Assembly (NCBI GenBank): GCA_026416295.1
Contig: JAOAFL010000097.1
Location: 1 to 64,000 of the forward strand
DNA: 64,000 bases
DNA from: Burkholderiales bacterium
Lineage (GTDB): Bacteria > Pseudomonadota > Gammaproteobacteria > Burkholderiales > SG8-39
Reading direction: 5' to 3'
Under the pieces are notes generated by a model that had not been told where the DNA came from, did not search any database, and was given only the letters and a program-made list of their open reading frames with translations. Made by a program: the position numbers and the translations under genes. The number at the start of each line of letters is the position of its first letter. Positions within the stretch are counted from its first letter, which is position 1. Shown one piece after another: positions 39,038 through 49,054 of this stretch.

Positions 39038-41647
39038 GTGCGCCGATACACTCGCGCCGTGGACGCGCCGCCGCTTTCGAAGGAAGAGCTGTTCGCCCGG
39101 CTCGCCGAAGGCCGGGCGGCTGGCGTCACGGTGGTGACCCCGAACGCCCGGCTCGCCCGCGAGCTCGCCCGGGAGTTCGACGAGCGGCAGTCGGCCTGCG
39201 GCCGCGAGCGCTGGGAAACCGCCGACATCCTGCCGCTCGCTGCGTTCCTCGAGCGCACCTGGGAGGAGGCGCTCTATGCGCCGGGCGGCGCCGCGCTGCC
39301 CGTGCTGCTCGCGCCGGCGCAGGAACGCGAGCTGTGGGAAGAGGCGATCGCGGCCTCGCGCTGGGCGGACGCGCTCCTTGACGTTGCGCGCACCGCGGCG
39401 CAGGCGATGGACGCCTGGCGGCTCGCGCACGCCTGGCGCATCCCGCTCGCGGCGGGTGCCGCAGCCGGCACCGAGGACGCGCGCGCGTTCGCCGCCTGGG
39501 CGACGGCGTACGCAAGGCGCACTCGGCGCGGCGGGTTCACCGACGGGGCGCGCCTTGCCGATCTGGGGCTGGTTGCGCGCGGCACACGGCTGCTCGTCGC
39601 CTACGGCTTCGACCTGCTCACCCCGCAGGCCGAGGCGGTGCTTCGGCGCTACCAGCATCGCGTCTGCGCCCCGGCGCCGCGGCGCGCGCGCGTCTTGCGC
39701 GCGGGCTTTGCCTCGGCGGCCGAGGAGCTGGAGGCTGCGGCGTGGTGGGCGCGGGCACGGTTGCAATCCGGCGCGCGGCGAATCGGCGTCGTCGTGCCCG
39801 ATCTCGCCGAGCGGCGTCGCGAGGTGGCGCGCGTCTTCGCCCGCGTGCTCGCGCCCGCGAGCGTGCTCGCGGGCGCAGGCGGCGCGCCGATGCCGTTCGA
39901 GCTTTCGGCCGGCGCGCCGCTCGCCGAGTGGCCGCTCGTCGCGAGCGCGCTCGATCTGCTCGATGCTGCGCACGGCGAGGTCGCCTTCGAGGTCGCGAGC
40001 CGGCTGCTGCGCTCGCCGTTCCTCGGCGGCGCCGAATCCGAGCGCGAGGCGCGCGCGCTGCTCGATGCGCGGCTGCGGCGCGACTGCGGCCCGCGCATCG
40101 GCCTCGCCGGACTCGCCGCGCGCGCCCGCGACTGCCCGCGGCTCGCCGCGCATTTTTCCGCGGCGCTCGAGGTGCGGCGCGCGGGCGAGGCGCCGCGCGA
40201 CTGGGCGCAGCATTTCGCCGCGATCCTCGCGGCCGCCGGGTTTCCGGGCGAGCGCACCCTCGACTCGAGCGAATACCAGGTGCGCGAGAAGTGGCATGCG
40301 CTGCTCGCCGAGTTCGCGCGGCTCGGCACGGTGCGCGCGCGGCTTGCGCCGAGCGAGGCGCTCGCGCGGCTGCGACGGCTCGCGGCCGAGACCCCGTTTC
40401 AGCCCGAGGCGGGCGATCCGCCGATCCAGGTCCTCGGTCTGCTCGAGGCGGCCGGGCAGCAGTTCGACGCGCTGTGGGTGAGCGGTCTCACCGACGAAGC
40501 CTGGCCGCTTCGCGTGCAGCCGAACCCGTTCCTGCCGATCGCGGCGCAAAAACGCGCGGGCGTCCCCCAGGCGTCGGCCGAGCGCTCCTTCGCGCTCGAT
40601 CGGCAGCTCACCGCCGCCTGGGCGGCGTCGGCCGACGAGGTGGTGTTTTCCTGGCCGCGGCGCGAGGAGGACCGCGACCTCGCGCCGAGTCCGCTGATCC
40701 TGCCGTACGAGGAGCGCGTGCCCGAGGTCGAGCGCGGTCCGCGGCATCGCGATCTGATCCATGCGGCGCGCGCGCTCGAGGAAGTCGCCGACGCGAGCGC
40801 GCCGTTCGCCGAGCGCGCGGCGCGCGGCGGCACGCGGCTCGTCGCCGATCAGGCGGCCTGCCCGTTTCGCGCGTTCGCGCGCCATCGTCTCGCCGCCGAA
40901 GCGCTCGAGACGCCGCAGCCTGCGCCCGATGCGCGCACCCGCGGCAAGCTCGCGCACGTGCTGATGGCCGAGATCTGGCGCGCGCTCGGCTCGAGTGCGG
41001 CGCTCGGCTCGGCGGACCACGCCGCGGTGATCGCCGAGGCGGCGCGCGCCGCGGTGCGCAAGGTGGGCCTATCCGGAGCGCTCGCCGATCTCGAGACCGA
41101 GCGCCTTGCGCGGCTTGCGCGCGAGTGGCTCGCGCTCGAGCGCGCGCGCGGCGCCTTCGAGGTGGTGCGCATCGAGGCGCGCATCGAGTTCGCGATCGGC
41201 GGCCTTTCGCTCGCCGGGGACCTCGATCGCATGGATCGGCTGGCCGACGGCACCTTCGCCGTGATCGACTACAAGACCGGCAGCCGAGCGAGCGTGCGCG
41301 ACTGGCTGGAGGAGCGTCCCGACGACCCGCAACTGCCGCTCTACGCGATCGCGGCGCGCGAGCCGGTGACCGCGGTCGCGTTCGCCCGGCTGCGAAGCGG
41401 CGCGCTCGGCTTCGTCGGTCTGGCTGCCGGCGAGTGCGGCATTCCCGGCGTCTCGCCCGCCGCCGACTGGGACGCGCTCGTGCGCGACTGGCGCGCGCGG
41501 CTCGACGCGCTCGTGCGCGAATTCGCCGCCGGGCACGCGGCGGTCGCGCCCAAGCGCGGCCTCGCCACCTGCCGCGACTGCGACCTGCAGCCGCTCTGCC
41601 GGGTGTACGAGACACTCTCGGCGCTCGACGCCGAGGAGCAGACGTGA
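39038..41647 (+). CDS. AddB-like probable DNA repair exonuclease, PD-(D/E)XK nuclease family
   Basis: 869 aa; C-terminal FAVIDYKTGS...CRDCDLQPLCRVYE (RecB-type nuclease with Cys cluster); precedes a UvrD-like helicase gene. Confidence 0.85.
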   Translation: MRRYTRAVDAPPLSKEELFARLAEGRAAGVTVVTPNARLARELAREFDERQSACGRERWETADILPLAAFLERTWEEALYAPGGAALPVLLAPAQERELWEEAIAASRWADALLDVARTAAQAMDAWRLAHAWRIPLAAGAAAGTEDARAFAAWATAYARRTRRGGFTDGARLADLGLVARGTRLLVAYGFDLLTPQAEAVLRRYQHRVCAPAPRRARVLRAGFASAAEELEAAAWWARARLQSGARRIGVVVPDLAERRREVARVFARVLAPASVLAGAGGAPMPFELSAGAPLAEWPLVASALDLLDAAHGEVAFEVASRLLRSPFLGGAESEREARALLDARLRRDCGPRIGLAGLAARARDCPRLAAHFSAALEVRRAGEAPRDWAQHFAAILAAAGFPGERTLDSSEYQVREKWHALLAEFARLGTVRARLAPSEALARLRRLAAETPFQPEAGDPPIQVLGLLEAAGQQFDALWVSGLTDEAWPLRVQPNPFLPIAAQKRAGVPQASAERSFALDRQLTAAWAASADEVVFSWPRREEDRDLAPSPLILPYEERVPEVERGPRHRDLIHAARALEEVADASAPFAERAARGGTRLVADQAACPFRAFARHRLAAEALETPQPAPDARTRGKLAHVLMAEIWRALGSSAALGSADHAAVIAEAARAAVRKVGLSGALADLETERLARLAREWLALERARGAFEVVRIEARIEFAIGGLSLAGDLDRMDRLADGTFAVIDYKTGSRASVRDWLEERPDDPQLPLYAIAAREPVTAVAFARLRSGALGFVGLAAGECGIPGVSPAADWDALVRDWRARLDALVREFAAGHAAVAPKRGLATCRDCDLQPLCRVYETLSALDAEEQT

Positions 41648-41661
41648 GCCGCGGCGCTCGC

Positions 41662-42195
41662 CTACGCCGAGCCGCGCGGCTCGGGCAGATTGCGCGCGAC
41701 GAAGTTGTCGACCGCGGTGAGGATCTCGGCAAGATGCGGGCGCGCGTACGGCGTCGACTGAATCCAGGCCGCGTACAGCTCGCCTTCGGGGCGCACGAGC
41801 AGCAGTCCCGGCTCGGTGAACAGCATCGGCTCCTTCAGGCCGGTCTCCGGGTTGAGCCCGCGGCCCTCGGAGATGTAGAGGCCGGCCTTTCGCGCGTCTT
41901 CCGGATCGACGCCGTAGCCGACGCGCAGGTGCCGCAGGTTCCATTCGGCGACCGCGCGCTCGGCGCCCTCGCGCCGATCGCACGAGAGCGCGATCACGGA
42001 CACGCCGCGCTTTTCGAACTCGGGCGCGAGGCGATCGAGGTCGACGAGCCAGTTGCGGCAGATCGGGCAGAAGATGCCGCGGTAGAACGCGAGCAGCGCG
42101 AGCTTGTCGGGCTTTTCGCGCGCGAGCGCCCAGCGACCGCCGCCCGCGAGGCGGGCGTCGATCGCGGGCATCGTGTCGCCGGGAATCACGCGCAT
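41662..42195 (-). CDS. peroxiredoxin-like (AhpC/TSA) family protein
   Basis: LLAFYRGIFCPICRNWLVDLDRLAPEFEKRGVSVIALSCDRREGAERAVAEW. Confidence 0.88.
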   Translation of the reverse strand: MRVIPGDTMPAIDARLAGGGRWALAREKPDKLALLAFYRGIFCPICRNWLVDLDRLAPEFEKRGVSVIALSCDRREGAERAVAEWNLRHLRVGYGVDPEDARKAGLYISEGRGLNPETGLKEPMLFTEPGLLLVRPEGELYAAWIQSTPYARPHLAEILTAVDNFVARNLPEPRGSA

Positions 42196-42206
42196 CGCAG
42201 CGTCTC

Positions 42207-45143
42207 GTGAGCGCCTCGGACGCGATCATAGCGGATGCCGACGAGCGCGCACGCGCGCTCGATCCGACGCGCTCGTTCATCGTGCAGGCGCCGGCGGGCT
42301 CGGGCAAGACCTCGCTGCTGGTTGCCCGTTACCTTCGGTTGCTCGAGACTGCGCGTCGCCCCGAGGAGGTGCTCGCGATCACCTTCACGCGCAAGGCCGC
42401 CGCCGAGATGCGCCGGCGCGTGCTCGAGGCGCTGCCCGCGCGCGCCGACGTCGCGCACCGGCTGCGCATCGAAACGATCGACGCGTTCTGCCTCTCGCTC
42501 GCGCGGCAACTGCCGGTGCCGGCGAAATTCGGCGTGCCGCCGGGCATCGCCGAGGACGCGCGCCCGCTCTATCGCGAGGCGGCGCAGCGCGCGCTCGCGG
42601 ACCCCGCGTGCCCGGCGGTCGCGCGGCTGCTCGCGCACCTCGACGGCCACGTCGCGCTCGCGGTCGATCTGCTCGCGGCGATGCTCGCGCGGCGCGACCA
42701 GTGGCTGCGCCACGCCGGCCGCACGCCGACGCGCGAGGACCTGGAGGCGGCGCTCGCGCGCGAGCGCGAGCGGCTCATCGCGCAGGCGCGCGCGCTCGAT
42801 GCGCGCGCCTCGGTCGAGTTCGCGCGCGAGGTGCTCACCGCGAAGGGCGAATGGCGCAAGCGCGCGCCGGCGGCGCTCGCGGCCGCCGGCAACGAGCGGC
42901 TGCGCGCGGCGCTCGCGGCGCTCCTTGCGCTTCCGCCCGAGCGCTACAGCGACGCGCAGTGGGAGGCGCTCGAGGCGCTCCTTGCGGTGCTGCGGCTCGC
43001 GGTGGCCGAACTGAAGCTCGTGTTCGCCGAGGCCGGCGCGTGCGATTTCACCGAGATCGCGCAGGGCGCGGTGCGCGCGCTCGGCACGCCCGACGCCCCG
43101 ACCGACCTTCTGCTCGCGCTCGACTACCGCATTCACCACGTGCTGGTGGACGAGTTCCAGGACACCTCGCTCAGCCAGCGCGAGCTGCTCGTGTGCCTCA
43201 CCGCCGGCTGGACGCCGGGCGACGGCCGGACGCTGTTTCTCGTCGGGGACCCGATGCAGAGCATCTACCGGTTTCGCGACGCCGACGTCGGCATCTTCCT
43301 GCGCACCTGGCGCGAAGGGCTGCCGAACGTCGCGCTGGAGCGCATCCGCCTGAAGACCAACTTCCGTTCGCAGGCGGCGCTGGTCGCCTGGGTGAACGAG
43401 ACGTTTCGCCGCGTGCTGCCCGAGCGCGAGGACGAGGCGAGCGGCGCGGTGCCCTTTTCGGCGGCCGCGCCGCACCCGGCGAACGAGGCGCTGCCCGGGC
43501 CGGCGGTGCAGTGGCACGCGCCGGCCGACGAGGCCGAGCAGGCGGCGCTCGTCGTGCAGCTCGTTCGCGCGGCCGAAGGCGATTGCGCGCTGCTCGTGCG
43601 CAACCGCAGCGCGCTCGCCGAGATCGTGCCGGCGCTCAAGCGCGCGGGCGTGCGCTTTCGCGCGATCGAGATCGAGCACCTGGGCGAGAAACAGGTGGTG
43701 CAGGACCTGTTCGCCCTCGCGCGCGCGCTCGCGCACCCGGCCGACCGCGTCGCCTGGCTCGCGCTCGCGCGCGCGCCCTGGTGCGGCATGACGCTCGCGC
43801 AACTCGGCCGCGCGCTCGAAGGCCGAAGCGGCACCGTCTGGTCGCTGCTTGCCGAGGTGCCGGAGGCGGCGCGCCTTCGCGCGGCGCTCGCGCCGGCGCT
43901 CGAGGCGCGAGGGCGCGCGAGCCTGCGCAGCCGGGTCGAGGGCGCTTGGCTCGCCCTCGGCGGCCCGGCGTGCGTCGCCGATCCGACGGAGCTCGAGGAC
44001 GCCGAGATCTTCTTCGACGCGCTCGAGCGGCTCGAGCGGGCGGGCGAGGCGGACTTCGCGCGCCTTTCCGAGCTGATCGAGGAGCTTTACGCCGCGCCCG
44101 ACACCGCCGCCGGCGAGCGCGACCTGCAGGTGATGACCATCCACAAGGCAAAAGGGCTCGAGTTCGACACGGTCATCGTGCCGGGGCTGCACCGCGGGCC
44201 GGGCGCGAGCGAGCCGCCGCTCATGCTCTGGCGCGAGCGCGCCGACGCCTCGCTCCTGCTTGCGCCGATCAAGCCGACGGGCGCTGACGCCGATCCGCTC
44301 TACGAGTACCTGAAGAGGCTCGAGCGCGAGGCCGAGCAGCACGAGGCGGGACGCCTGCTCTACGTCGCGGCGACGCGCGCGCGTCGCCGCCTGCACCTTC
44401 TCGCCTGTCCGCAAAGGACGATGCCGCCGCGACGCAGCCTGCTCGCCTGCGCGTGGGAGGCGGCGAAGCCGCACTACGAGGGCCTCGTGCCGCCGGCGCG
44501 CGAGGCGCCGCGCGCCGAGCAACGGTGCGCCCCGTTCGTGCTGAAGCGGCTGCCGCCCGAGTGGCGGATTCCCGAGCCGCCGCCCGCCGCTGCGTGGCAG
44601 CCGCGCCCGCCGGCGCAGCGGACGCACGAAGACGTCGAATTCAGCTGGGCGGGCGAAACGATGCGCCAGGTCGGAACGGTCGTTCACCGCTGGCTGCTCG
44701 TCATCGCCGCAGACGGCCTGCGCGGCTGGAACGCGCGGCGCGTCGCCGCGCTGCGCCGCGAGTTCGAGCGCGACCTCGCGCGCCGGGGGGCGCAGGCGCC
44801 GCGCGCGGCGGCCGCGCTCGTCGCCGCGGCGCTCAGGAACACGCTCGCCGATCCTCGCGGGCGCTGGCTGCTCGGCCCGCATCGGGAAGCCTTGAGCGAG
44901 TACCGGATCTCGACGCCGTGCGGGCGCTACGCGATCGACCGCGTGTTTCGCGACGCCGACGGCACGCTTTGGGTGGTCGATTTCAAGACCGGCCGGCACG
45001 AGGGCGCCGACCTCGAGGGCTTTCTCGAGCGCGAAATGCAGCGCTACGCCGCGCAGCTCGACGCCTACGCGCGCGCGCTCGGTGGCGCGCGCCGCGGACT
45101 CTACTTTCCGCTGCACGCCGCCTGGCGCGAGTATCCGGACTGA
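42207..45143 (+). CDS. AddA-like UvrD/Rep helicase with C-terminal nuclease domain
   Basis: SFIVQAPAGSGKTSLLVARYLRLL...VLVDEFQDTSLSQRELL...LFLVGDPMQSIYRFRDADVGIF...VMTIHKAKGLEFDTVIVPGL...WVVDFKTGRHEG. Confidence 0.92.
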   Translation: MSASDAIIADADERARALDPTRSFIVQAPAGSGKTSLLVARYLRLLETARRPEEVLAITFTRKAAAEMRRRVLEALPARADVAHRLRIETIDAFCLSLARQLPVPAKFGVPPGIAEDARPLYREAAQRALADPACPAVARLLAHLDGHVALAVDLLAAMLARRDQWLRHAGRTPTREDLEAALARERERLIAQARALDARASVEFAREVLTAKGEWRKRAPAALAAAGNERLRAALAALLALPPERYSDAQWEALEALLAVLRLAVAELKLVFAEAGACDFTEIAQGAVRALGTPDAPTDLLLALDYRIHHVLVDEFQDTSLSQRELLVCLTAGWTPGDGRTLFLVGDPMQSIYRFRDADVGIFLRTWREGLPNVALERIRLKTNFRSQAALVAWVNETFRRVLPEREDEASGAVPFSAAAPHPANEALPGPAVQWHAPADEAEQAALVVQLVRAAEGDCALLVRNRSALAEIVPALKRAGVRFRAIEIEHLGEKQVVQDLFALARALAHPADRVAWLALARAPWCGMTLAQLGRALEGRSGTVWSLLAEVPEAARLRAALAPALEARGRASLRSRVEGAWLALGGPACVADPTELEDAEIFFDALERLERAGEADFARLSELIEELYAAPDTAAGERDLQVMTIHKAKGLEFDTVIVPGLHRGPGASEPPLMLWRERADASLLLAPIKPTGADADPLYEYLKRLEREAEQHEAGRLLYVAATRARRRLHLLACPQRTMPPRRSLLACAWEAAKPHYEGLVPPAREAPRAEQRCAPFVLKRLPPEWRIPEPPPAAAWQPRPPAQRTHEDVEFSWAGETMRQVGTVVHRWLLVIAADGLRGWNARRVAALRREFERDLARRGAQAPRAAAALVAAALRNTLADPRGRWLLGPHREALSEYRISTPCGRYAIDRVFRDADGTLWVVDFKTGRHEGADLEGFLEREMQRYAAQLDAYARALGGARRGLYFPLHAAWREYPD

Positions 45144-45162
45144 GGACGGGTCGGCTGCGCGC

Positions 45163-46776
45163 TCAGGTGCCGGCGCCGTCTGCGCGCGCGCGCGGGTCGG
45201 CGCGCCAGGCGAGCGCGCACCAGTCGTAGTCCTTGCCCTGCTCGAAGAGTTCGGTGAGCTTCGCGAAGCGGCTGCGCGTGCCGTGCAGCACCTCGGCGAC
45301 GAGTCCGGGGATGAAGCGCCCGCGCGGCAGTACGAGCGTGGGTGTCCGGCTCGCCCCGTCGGCGAGCACGATCGCTTCCACGTGCTCGTAGGCGAGCGCG
45401 CCGGTCGCGCTTTCCCAGTGGCCTGCCATGCGGTCTTCCGGCCCGAGCACCCGCAGCCAGACGCTCACCGGCTTTTTCGAGAGCAGCTCGAACTCGGCCT
45501 GCAACACGCCGCCCGCGCCCATCTCCAAGCGGCGGATGACCGCGAGCCACCATTGACCGGCGTCCGCCGCGCGCAGCGCCGCGAGCGTACCCACCTCGGC
45601 CCAGTCGCCTTCGGGCGGCGGGGCGATCGCGTGCAGCACCCGGCGTCCGGCCTCGCGCAGCGGCCAGGTTTCGAGCGGCTCGAATTCCGCCGCGTCTTCG
45701 TCGGCGAGCCCCACGTTCGCCGCGTGCGGCAGGTAGTGGCACACGGTGTGAAAGCCGTGCGCGACGACGAGCCCCTCGCGCAGTTCGACCAGGCCGCGCT
45801 CGTCCGGCGGCGGCGTCGCGCCCCAGTACTTCAGGAACTGGCGCAGCACCGTCACCTTCTGACCGGGCGAGAATTCGCGCGCAAGGCGCGCATCCTCGTC
45901 GAGCATCGACAGTTCCTGATGCGCGATCATGCGCGCGAGCTTGGCGAGCGCCTCCTGCGCGCCGAGATAGCGCAGGCCGGGGGCCGGCGGCCGCGGCGCG
46001 CGGGCGTCGAGGCGCGCGGGTGCGACGCCCGCGGCGAGGTCGAGCGCATGCGTTGCGCCCGCAAACGGCTCGGGCGAGAGCCGGCCGGCGCCGGCGAAGC
46101 GCTCGGCGATCCGCCAGGCGGCGTCGATTTCCTCCGGCGGCAGGCGCTCGGGGGCCGCGATCGCGACGAGCAGACACTTCATCGCTTCGGCGAGCGGCGT
46201 GCTGTAGCGCGCCTCCCGCGGATAGGCGTGCGTCGGCGCATCGAGCAGGCCGGCGTGTTCGCAGCGCAGGATGAGCCCGTAGAGCCCTTCCCAGGAGGCG
46301 GCGGGCAGCGGCTCGTAGTGCAGCATGCGCAGGCGCATTTCGCCGGCGCGCGCGCGGATCGCGCGCGCGGCGATCGCCGCAAGGGGCCCGCGCACCGCCT
46401 CGTCGGCGCGCGCCGCGGGCAGCGATTCGCGCGCGCAGCGCGCATACGCCTCGGCGAGTGCCGCCCAGAACTCGTGCGCGACGGTCCATGCGAACCGGCC
46501 GCTCGCGCTGCGCAGCCGCGGGTCCTTGAAGTAGCGCAGCATCAGCGCCCGCTCGGGCGCGCGGCCCGCGTCGTCGAGCAGCTCGATCACCGCAAGGCGC
46601 GTCGTCGGCCGGAAATCCGGCGCCTCGGCGACCGAGCGCAGCCACTGCGCAAGCTCGCCGAGAAAGCGGTGCATGTCGTCGGCCGGAAGCGCGGCGACGA
46701 GCGCTTTCGCCGCCTCGACGCTGTGCAGCGGATGCCGCTCGTCGCCCCGCCTGAGGCGGTCGAGAAAATCGAGCAT
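45163..46776 (-). CDS. uncharacterised 537 aa protein
   Basis: Long unbroken ORF; MLDFLDRLRRGDERHPLHSVEAAKALVAALPADDMHRFLGELAQWL...GQWWLAVIRRLEMGAGGVLQAEFELLSKKPVSVWLRVLG. Family not recognised with confidence. Confidence 0.75.
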   Translation of the reverse strand: MLDFLDRLRRGDERHPLHSVEAAKALVAALPADDMHRFLGELAQWLRSVAEAPDFRPTTRLAVIELLDDAGRAPERALMLRYFKDPRLRSASGRFAWTVAHEFWAALAEAYARCARESLPAARADEAVRGPLAAIAARAIRARAGEMRLRMLHYEPLPAASWEGLYGLILRCEHAGLLDAPTHAYPREARYSTPLAEAMKCLLVAIAAPERLPPEEIDAAWRIAERFAGAGRLSPEPFAGATHALDLAAGVAPARLDARAPRPPAPGLRYLGAQEALAKLARMIAHQELSMLDEDARLAREFSPGQKVTVLRQFLKYWGATPPPDERGLVELREGLVVAHGFHTVCHYLPHAANVGLADEDAAEFEPLETWPLREAGRRVLHAIAPPPEGDWAEVGTLAALRAADAGQWWLAVIRRLEMGAGGVLQAEFELLSKKPVSVWLRVLGPEDRMAGHWESATGALAYEHVEAIVLADGASRTPTLVLPRGRFIPGLVAEVLHGTRSRFAKLTELFEQGKDYDWCALAWRADPRARADGAGT

Positions 46777-46809
46777 GCGCCGAGGCTAGCGCCCGGTGCC
46801 GCCCGTCGT

Positions 46810-46823
46810 TTGACGCCGGTCAA
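46810..46823. promoter_or_regulatory. FNR/CRP-family-like palindrome upstream of the 537-aa gene
   Basis: TTGAC-GCCG-GTCAA, perfect dyad, centred about 40 nt upstream of the 46776 start. Confidence 0.45.
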
Positions 46824-46836
46824 GCGTGCCGCGCGT

Positions 46837-47118
46837 TCACTCGAGCCCTGCGCGGCGCAGCCGGGCGCGCAACGCGTCGAGCTCTTCCAGCGCGTCGGCG
46901 ACGAGCGCTGCGAGCTCCGGCACCGCCTCGAAATCGCGCTCGAGCCCGCGCATGCGGCGCGCGCGCCGCAGCGCCGCGGCTCCGAAGCGCCACTCCTCGA
47001 CCGTCGCACCCGCGGCCGGAAACAGCCCTTCGCGCACCCGCGCGATCACCCACTCGCGCTCGACCGCGCAGGCGGTGCACAGCTCTTCCAGCGTGAGCCA
47101 GTCGTCCTCGTGCGTCAT
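46837..47118 (-). CDS. cbpM: chaperone modulator CbpM (MerR-like)
   Basis: [30 protein letters not shown]...[45 protein letters not shown]; follows cbpA. Confidence 0.87.
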   Translation of the reverse strand: MTHEDDWLTLEELCTACAVEREWVIARVREGLFPAAGATVEEWRFGAAALRRARRMRGLERDFEAVPELAALVADALEELDALRARLRRAGLE

Positions 47119-48023
47119 CGGTGCTGTTCGCTCCATTGCCGGCGCGCGTCGAAGGCGGTCTCGCGCGCGAGCGCTTCGTAAAGCTCGCGCACGCGGGCGC
47201 GGTCGGCCGGCGGCACGACCACCTGGATGTGGAGATAGAGGTCGCCCGGCGGCTGCGACGGAATGCCCTTGCCGCGCACCCGCAGCGCGCGGCCGCTCTG
47301 CGCGCCGGGCGGGATGCGGACGTTCAGCTGTCCGCCCGGGTAGTGGACCGGAACGACCGCACCGAGGGCCGCCTCCCAGGGCGCGACCGGCAGCGTGAGA
47401 TGCACGTCGCGGCCGTCGGCGCGGTAGCGCGGGTCGGGCCGGAACTGCACTTCGAGCAGCAGGTCGCCCGAGGGCGCCTGTCCGGCAAGGCGAAGGATCT
47501 GCCCTTCGCGCACCCCTTGAGGAATCCGCACTTCCAGCGTGCGCGCGGCGCTCGCCAGTCGCCCGTGCGGGTCGAGGTGCGGCACGCGCAGCGTCACCTG
47601 CCGCGTCGCGCCGCGGTAGGCGTCTTCCAGATCGAGCAGGATCTTCGCGTAGTGGTCGCCGCGGTGCATTCCGGCGCGCGCGCCCATGCGCCCGAAAAGC
47701 TCCGAGAAGAAGTCGCTGAACTCGAAGGCCTCGGGACCGAAGTCGCGCGCGCTGAACTCGAACCCCGCGTCCCAGCCCGGCGGGGGGTGAAATTCCTCGC
47801 CCGCGCGATGGCCGGCCGCGAGCCGATCGTACGCGGCGCGCTTTTCCGGGTCGGAAAGCACCGCGTACGCCTCGTTGATCTCCTTCATGCGCTCGGCCGC
47901 GTCCGGTTCCTTGGACACGTCCGGGTGGTACTTGCGCGCGAGCCTGCGGTAGGCGCGCTTGATCTCCTCGGCGGTCGCGCCGCGCGCAACCCCGAGCGTC
48001 TCGTAATAGTCCCTGAACTGCAC
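47115..48023 (-). CDS. cbpA: curved DNA-binding protein / DnaJ family
   Basis: [66 protein letters not shown] (HPD); C-terminal DnaJ domain without zinc fingers; GTG start. Confidence 0.93.
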   Translation of the reverse strand: MQFRDYYETLGVARGATAEEIKRAYRRLARKYHPDVSKEPDAAERMKEINEAYAVLSDPEKRAAYDRLAAGHRAGEEFHPPPGWDAGFEFSARDFGPEAFEFSDFFSELFGRMGARAGMHRGDHYAKILLDLEDAYRGATRQVTLRVPHLDPHGRLASAARTLEVRIPQGVREGQILRLAGQAPSGDLLLEVQFRPDPRYRADGRDVHLTLPVAPWEAALGAVVPVHYPGGQLNVRIPPGAQSGRALRVRGKGIPSQPPGDLYLHIQVVVPPADRARVRELYEALARETAFDARRQWSEQHR

Positions 48024-48062
48024 GCAAGCCCTCGCCGGCTGGCCGCTGATCGGACCGCAGGT

Positions 48063-48131
48063 ATATCCGGGCCGACCGCGGGATTTCAAGCCGCGCCGGG
48101 GCGCTTGAAATCGCGCACGGCTCCCCCACCT
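48063..48131. promoter_or_regulatory. divergent sigma32 (RpoH)-type promoters for cbpAM (-) and hsp20 (+)
   Basis: Plus: CTTGAAA (48104-48110), 13 nt, CCCCACCT (48124-48131). Minus: CTTGAAA (48090-48084), 13 nt, CCGGATAT (48070-48063). The -35 elements form the perfect dyad GATTTCAAGC-N11-GCTTGAAATC. Confidence 0.75.
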
Positions 48132-48162
48132 GCGGGTCGAGGCATCCGACGACGGGGGACTC

Positions 48163-48600
48163 ATGAACGAACTTTCGCTTTTTCCGCGCGATCTGCTCGC
48201 GGAGATGGATCGCCTGCAGCGCCGCCTGATGCAGGCGTTCGACCTGTCGCCGAGCATCCGTGGCTTTGCCCGCGGCTACCCGGCGCTGAATGCGGGCGGA
48301 ACGCCCGAGTCGGCCGAGATCTACGCGTTCGCGCCGGGACTCGATCCGGCGACGATCGAGGTTCAGGTCGAGCGCGGCGTGCTCTCGATCTCGGGCGAGC
48401 GCAAGTCCGAACTGCCCGAGGCGGACGACAAATCGACCGTGCACGTCAACGAGCGGTTCGCGGGACGGTTTCACCGGGTGGTGACGCTCGCCGACGACCT
48501 CGACCCGAACGCGGTGCACGCGCGCTATCGCGACGGCGTGCTGCACGTGAGCATCAAGCGCAAGGCGGCGGCGCGTCCGCGCCGGATCGCCGTCGAGTGA
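48163..48600 (+). CDS. Hsp20/alpha-crystallin small heat shock protein
   Basis: [36 protein letters not shown]...[25 protein letters not shown]. Confidence 0.92.
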   Translation: MNELSLFPRDLLAEMDRLQRRLMQAFDLSPSIRGFARGYPALNAGGTPESAEIYAFAPGLDPATIEVQVERGVLSISGERKSELPEADDKSTVHVNERFAGRFHRVVTLADDLDPNAVHARYRDGVLHVSIKRKAAARPRRIAVE

Positions 48601-48612
48601 CAGGAGGACGCG

Positions 48613-48999
48613 ATGAACGCCAACATCCAGGAATCCGCGACCGCGCGGCGCAGCGGTCAGCCTGAACCGGCGGCGCTCGTGCCGCCGGTCGACGTGATCG
48701 AGGACGCCTCCGGCATCACGCTCTACGCCGACGTGCCGGGCGTGCCGAAGGACCGGCTGAACCTCCGCGTGGACGGCGATACGCTGATCATCGAGGGCGA
48801 GATGGCGCTCGAGATCCCGCGCGACATGGAGGCGACGCATGTCGAGGTGAGCGTGCCCCGCTACCGGCGCGTGTTCACGCTGTCGCGCGATCTGGACACC
48901 GAGAACATGAGCGCCGAACTCCGGCACGGTGTGCTCAAGCTGCGCATTTCGAAAGCCGAGGCGGCGCGCCCGCGGCGAATCGAGGTGCGGGCGGAGTAG
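48613..48999 (+). CDS. Hsp20/alpha-crystallin small heat shock protein
   Basis: VDVIEDASGITLYADVPGVPKDRLNLRVDGDTLIIEGEM...LRHGVLKLRISKAEAARPRRIEVRAE. Confidence 0.92.
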   Translation: MNANIQESATARRSGQPEPAALVPPVDVIEDASGITLYADVPGVPKDRLNLRVDGDTLIIEGEMALEIPRDMEATHVEVSVPRYRRVFTLSRDLDTENMSAELRHGVLKLRISKAEAARPRRIEVRAE

Positions 49000-49054
49000 G
49001 CGCACCGCGGCGAGCGATTGCGGCCGCCGTCTGCGCGCAAGGGTAGGGCGAGAC

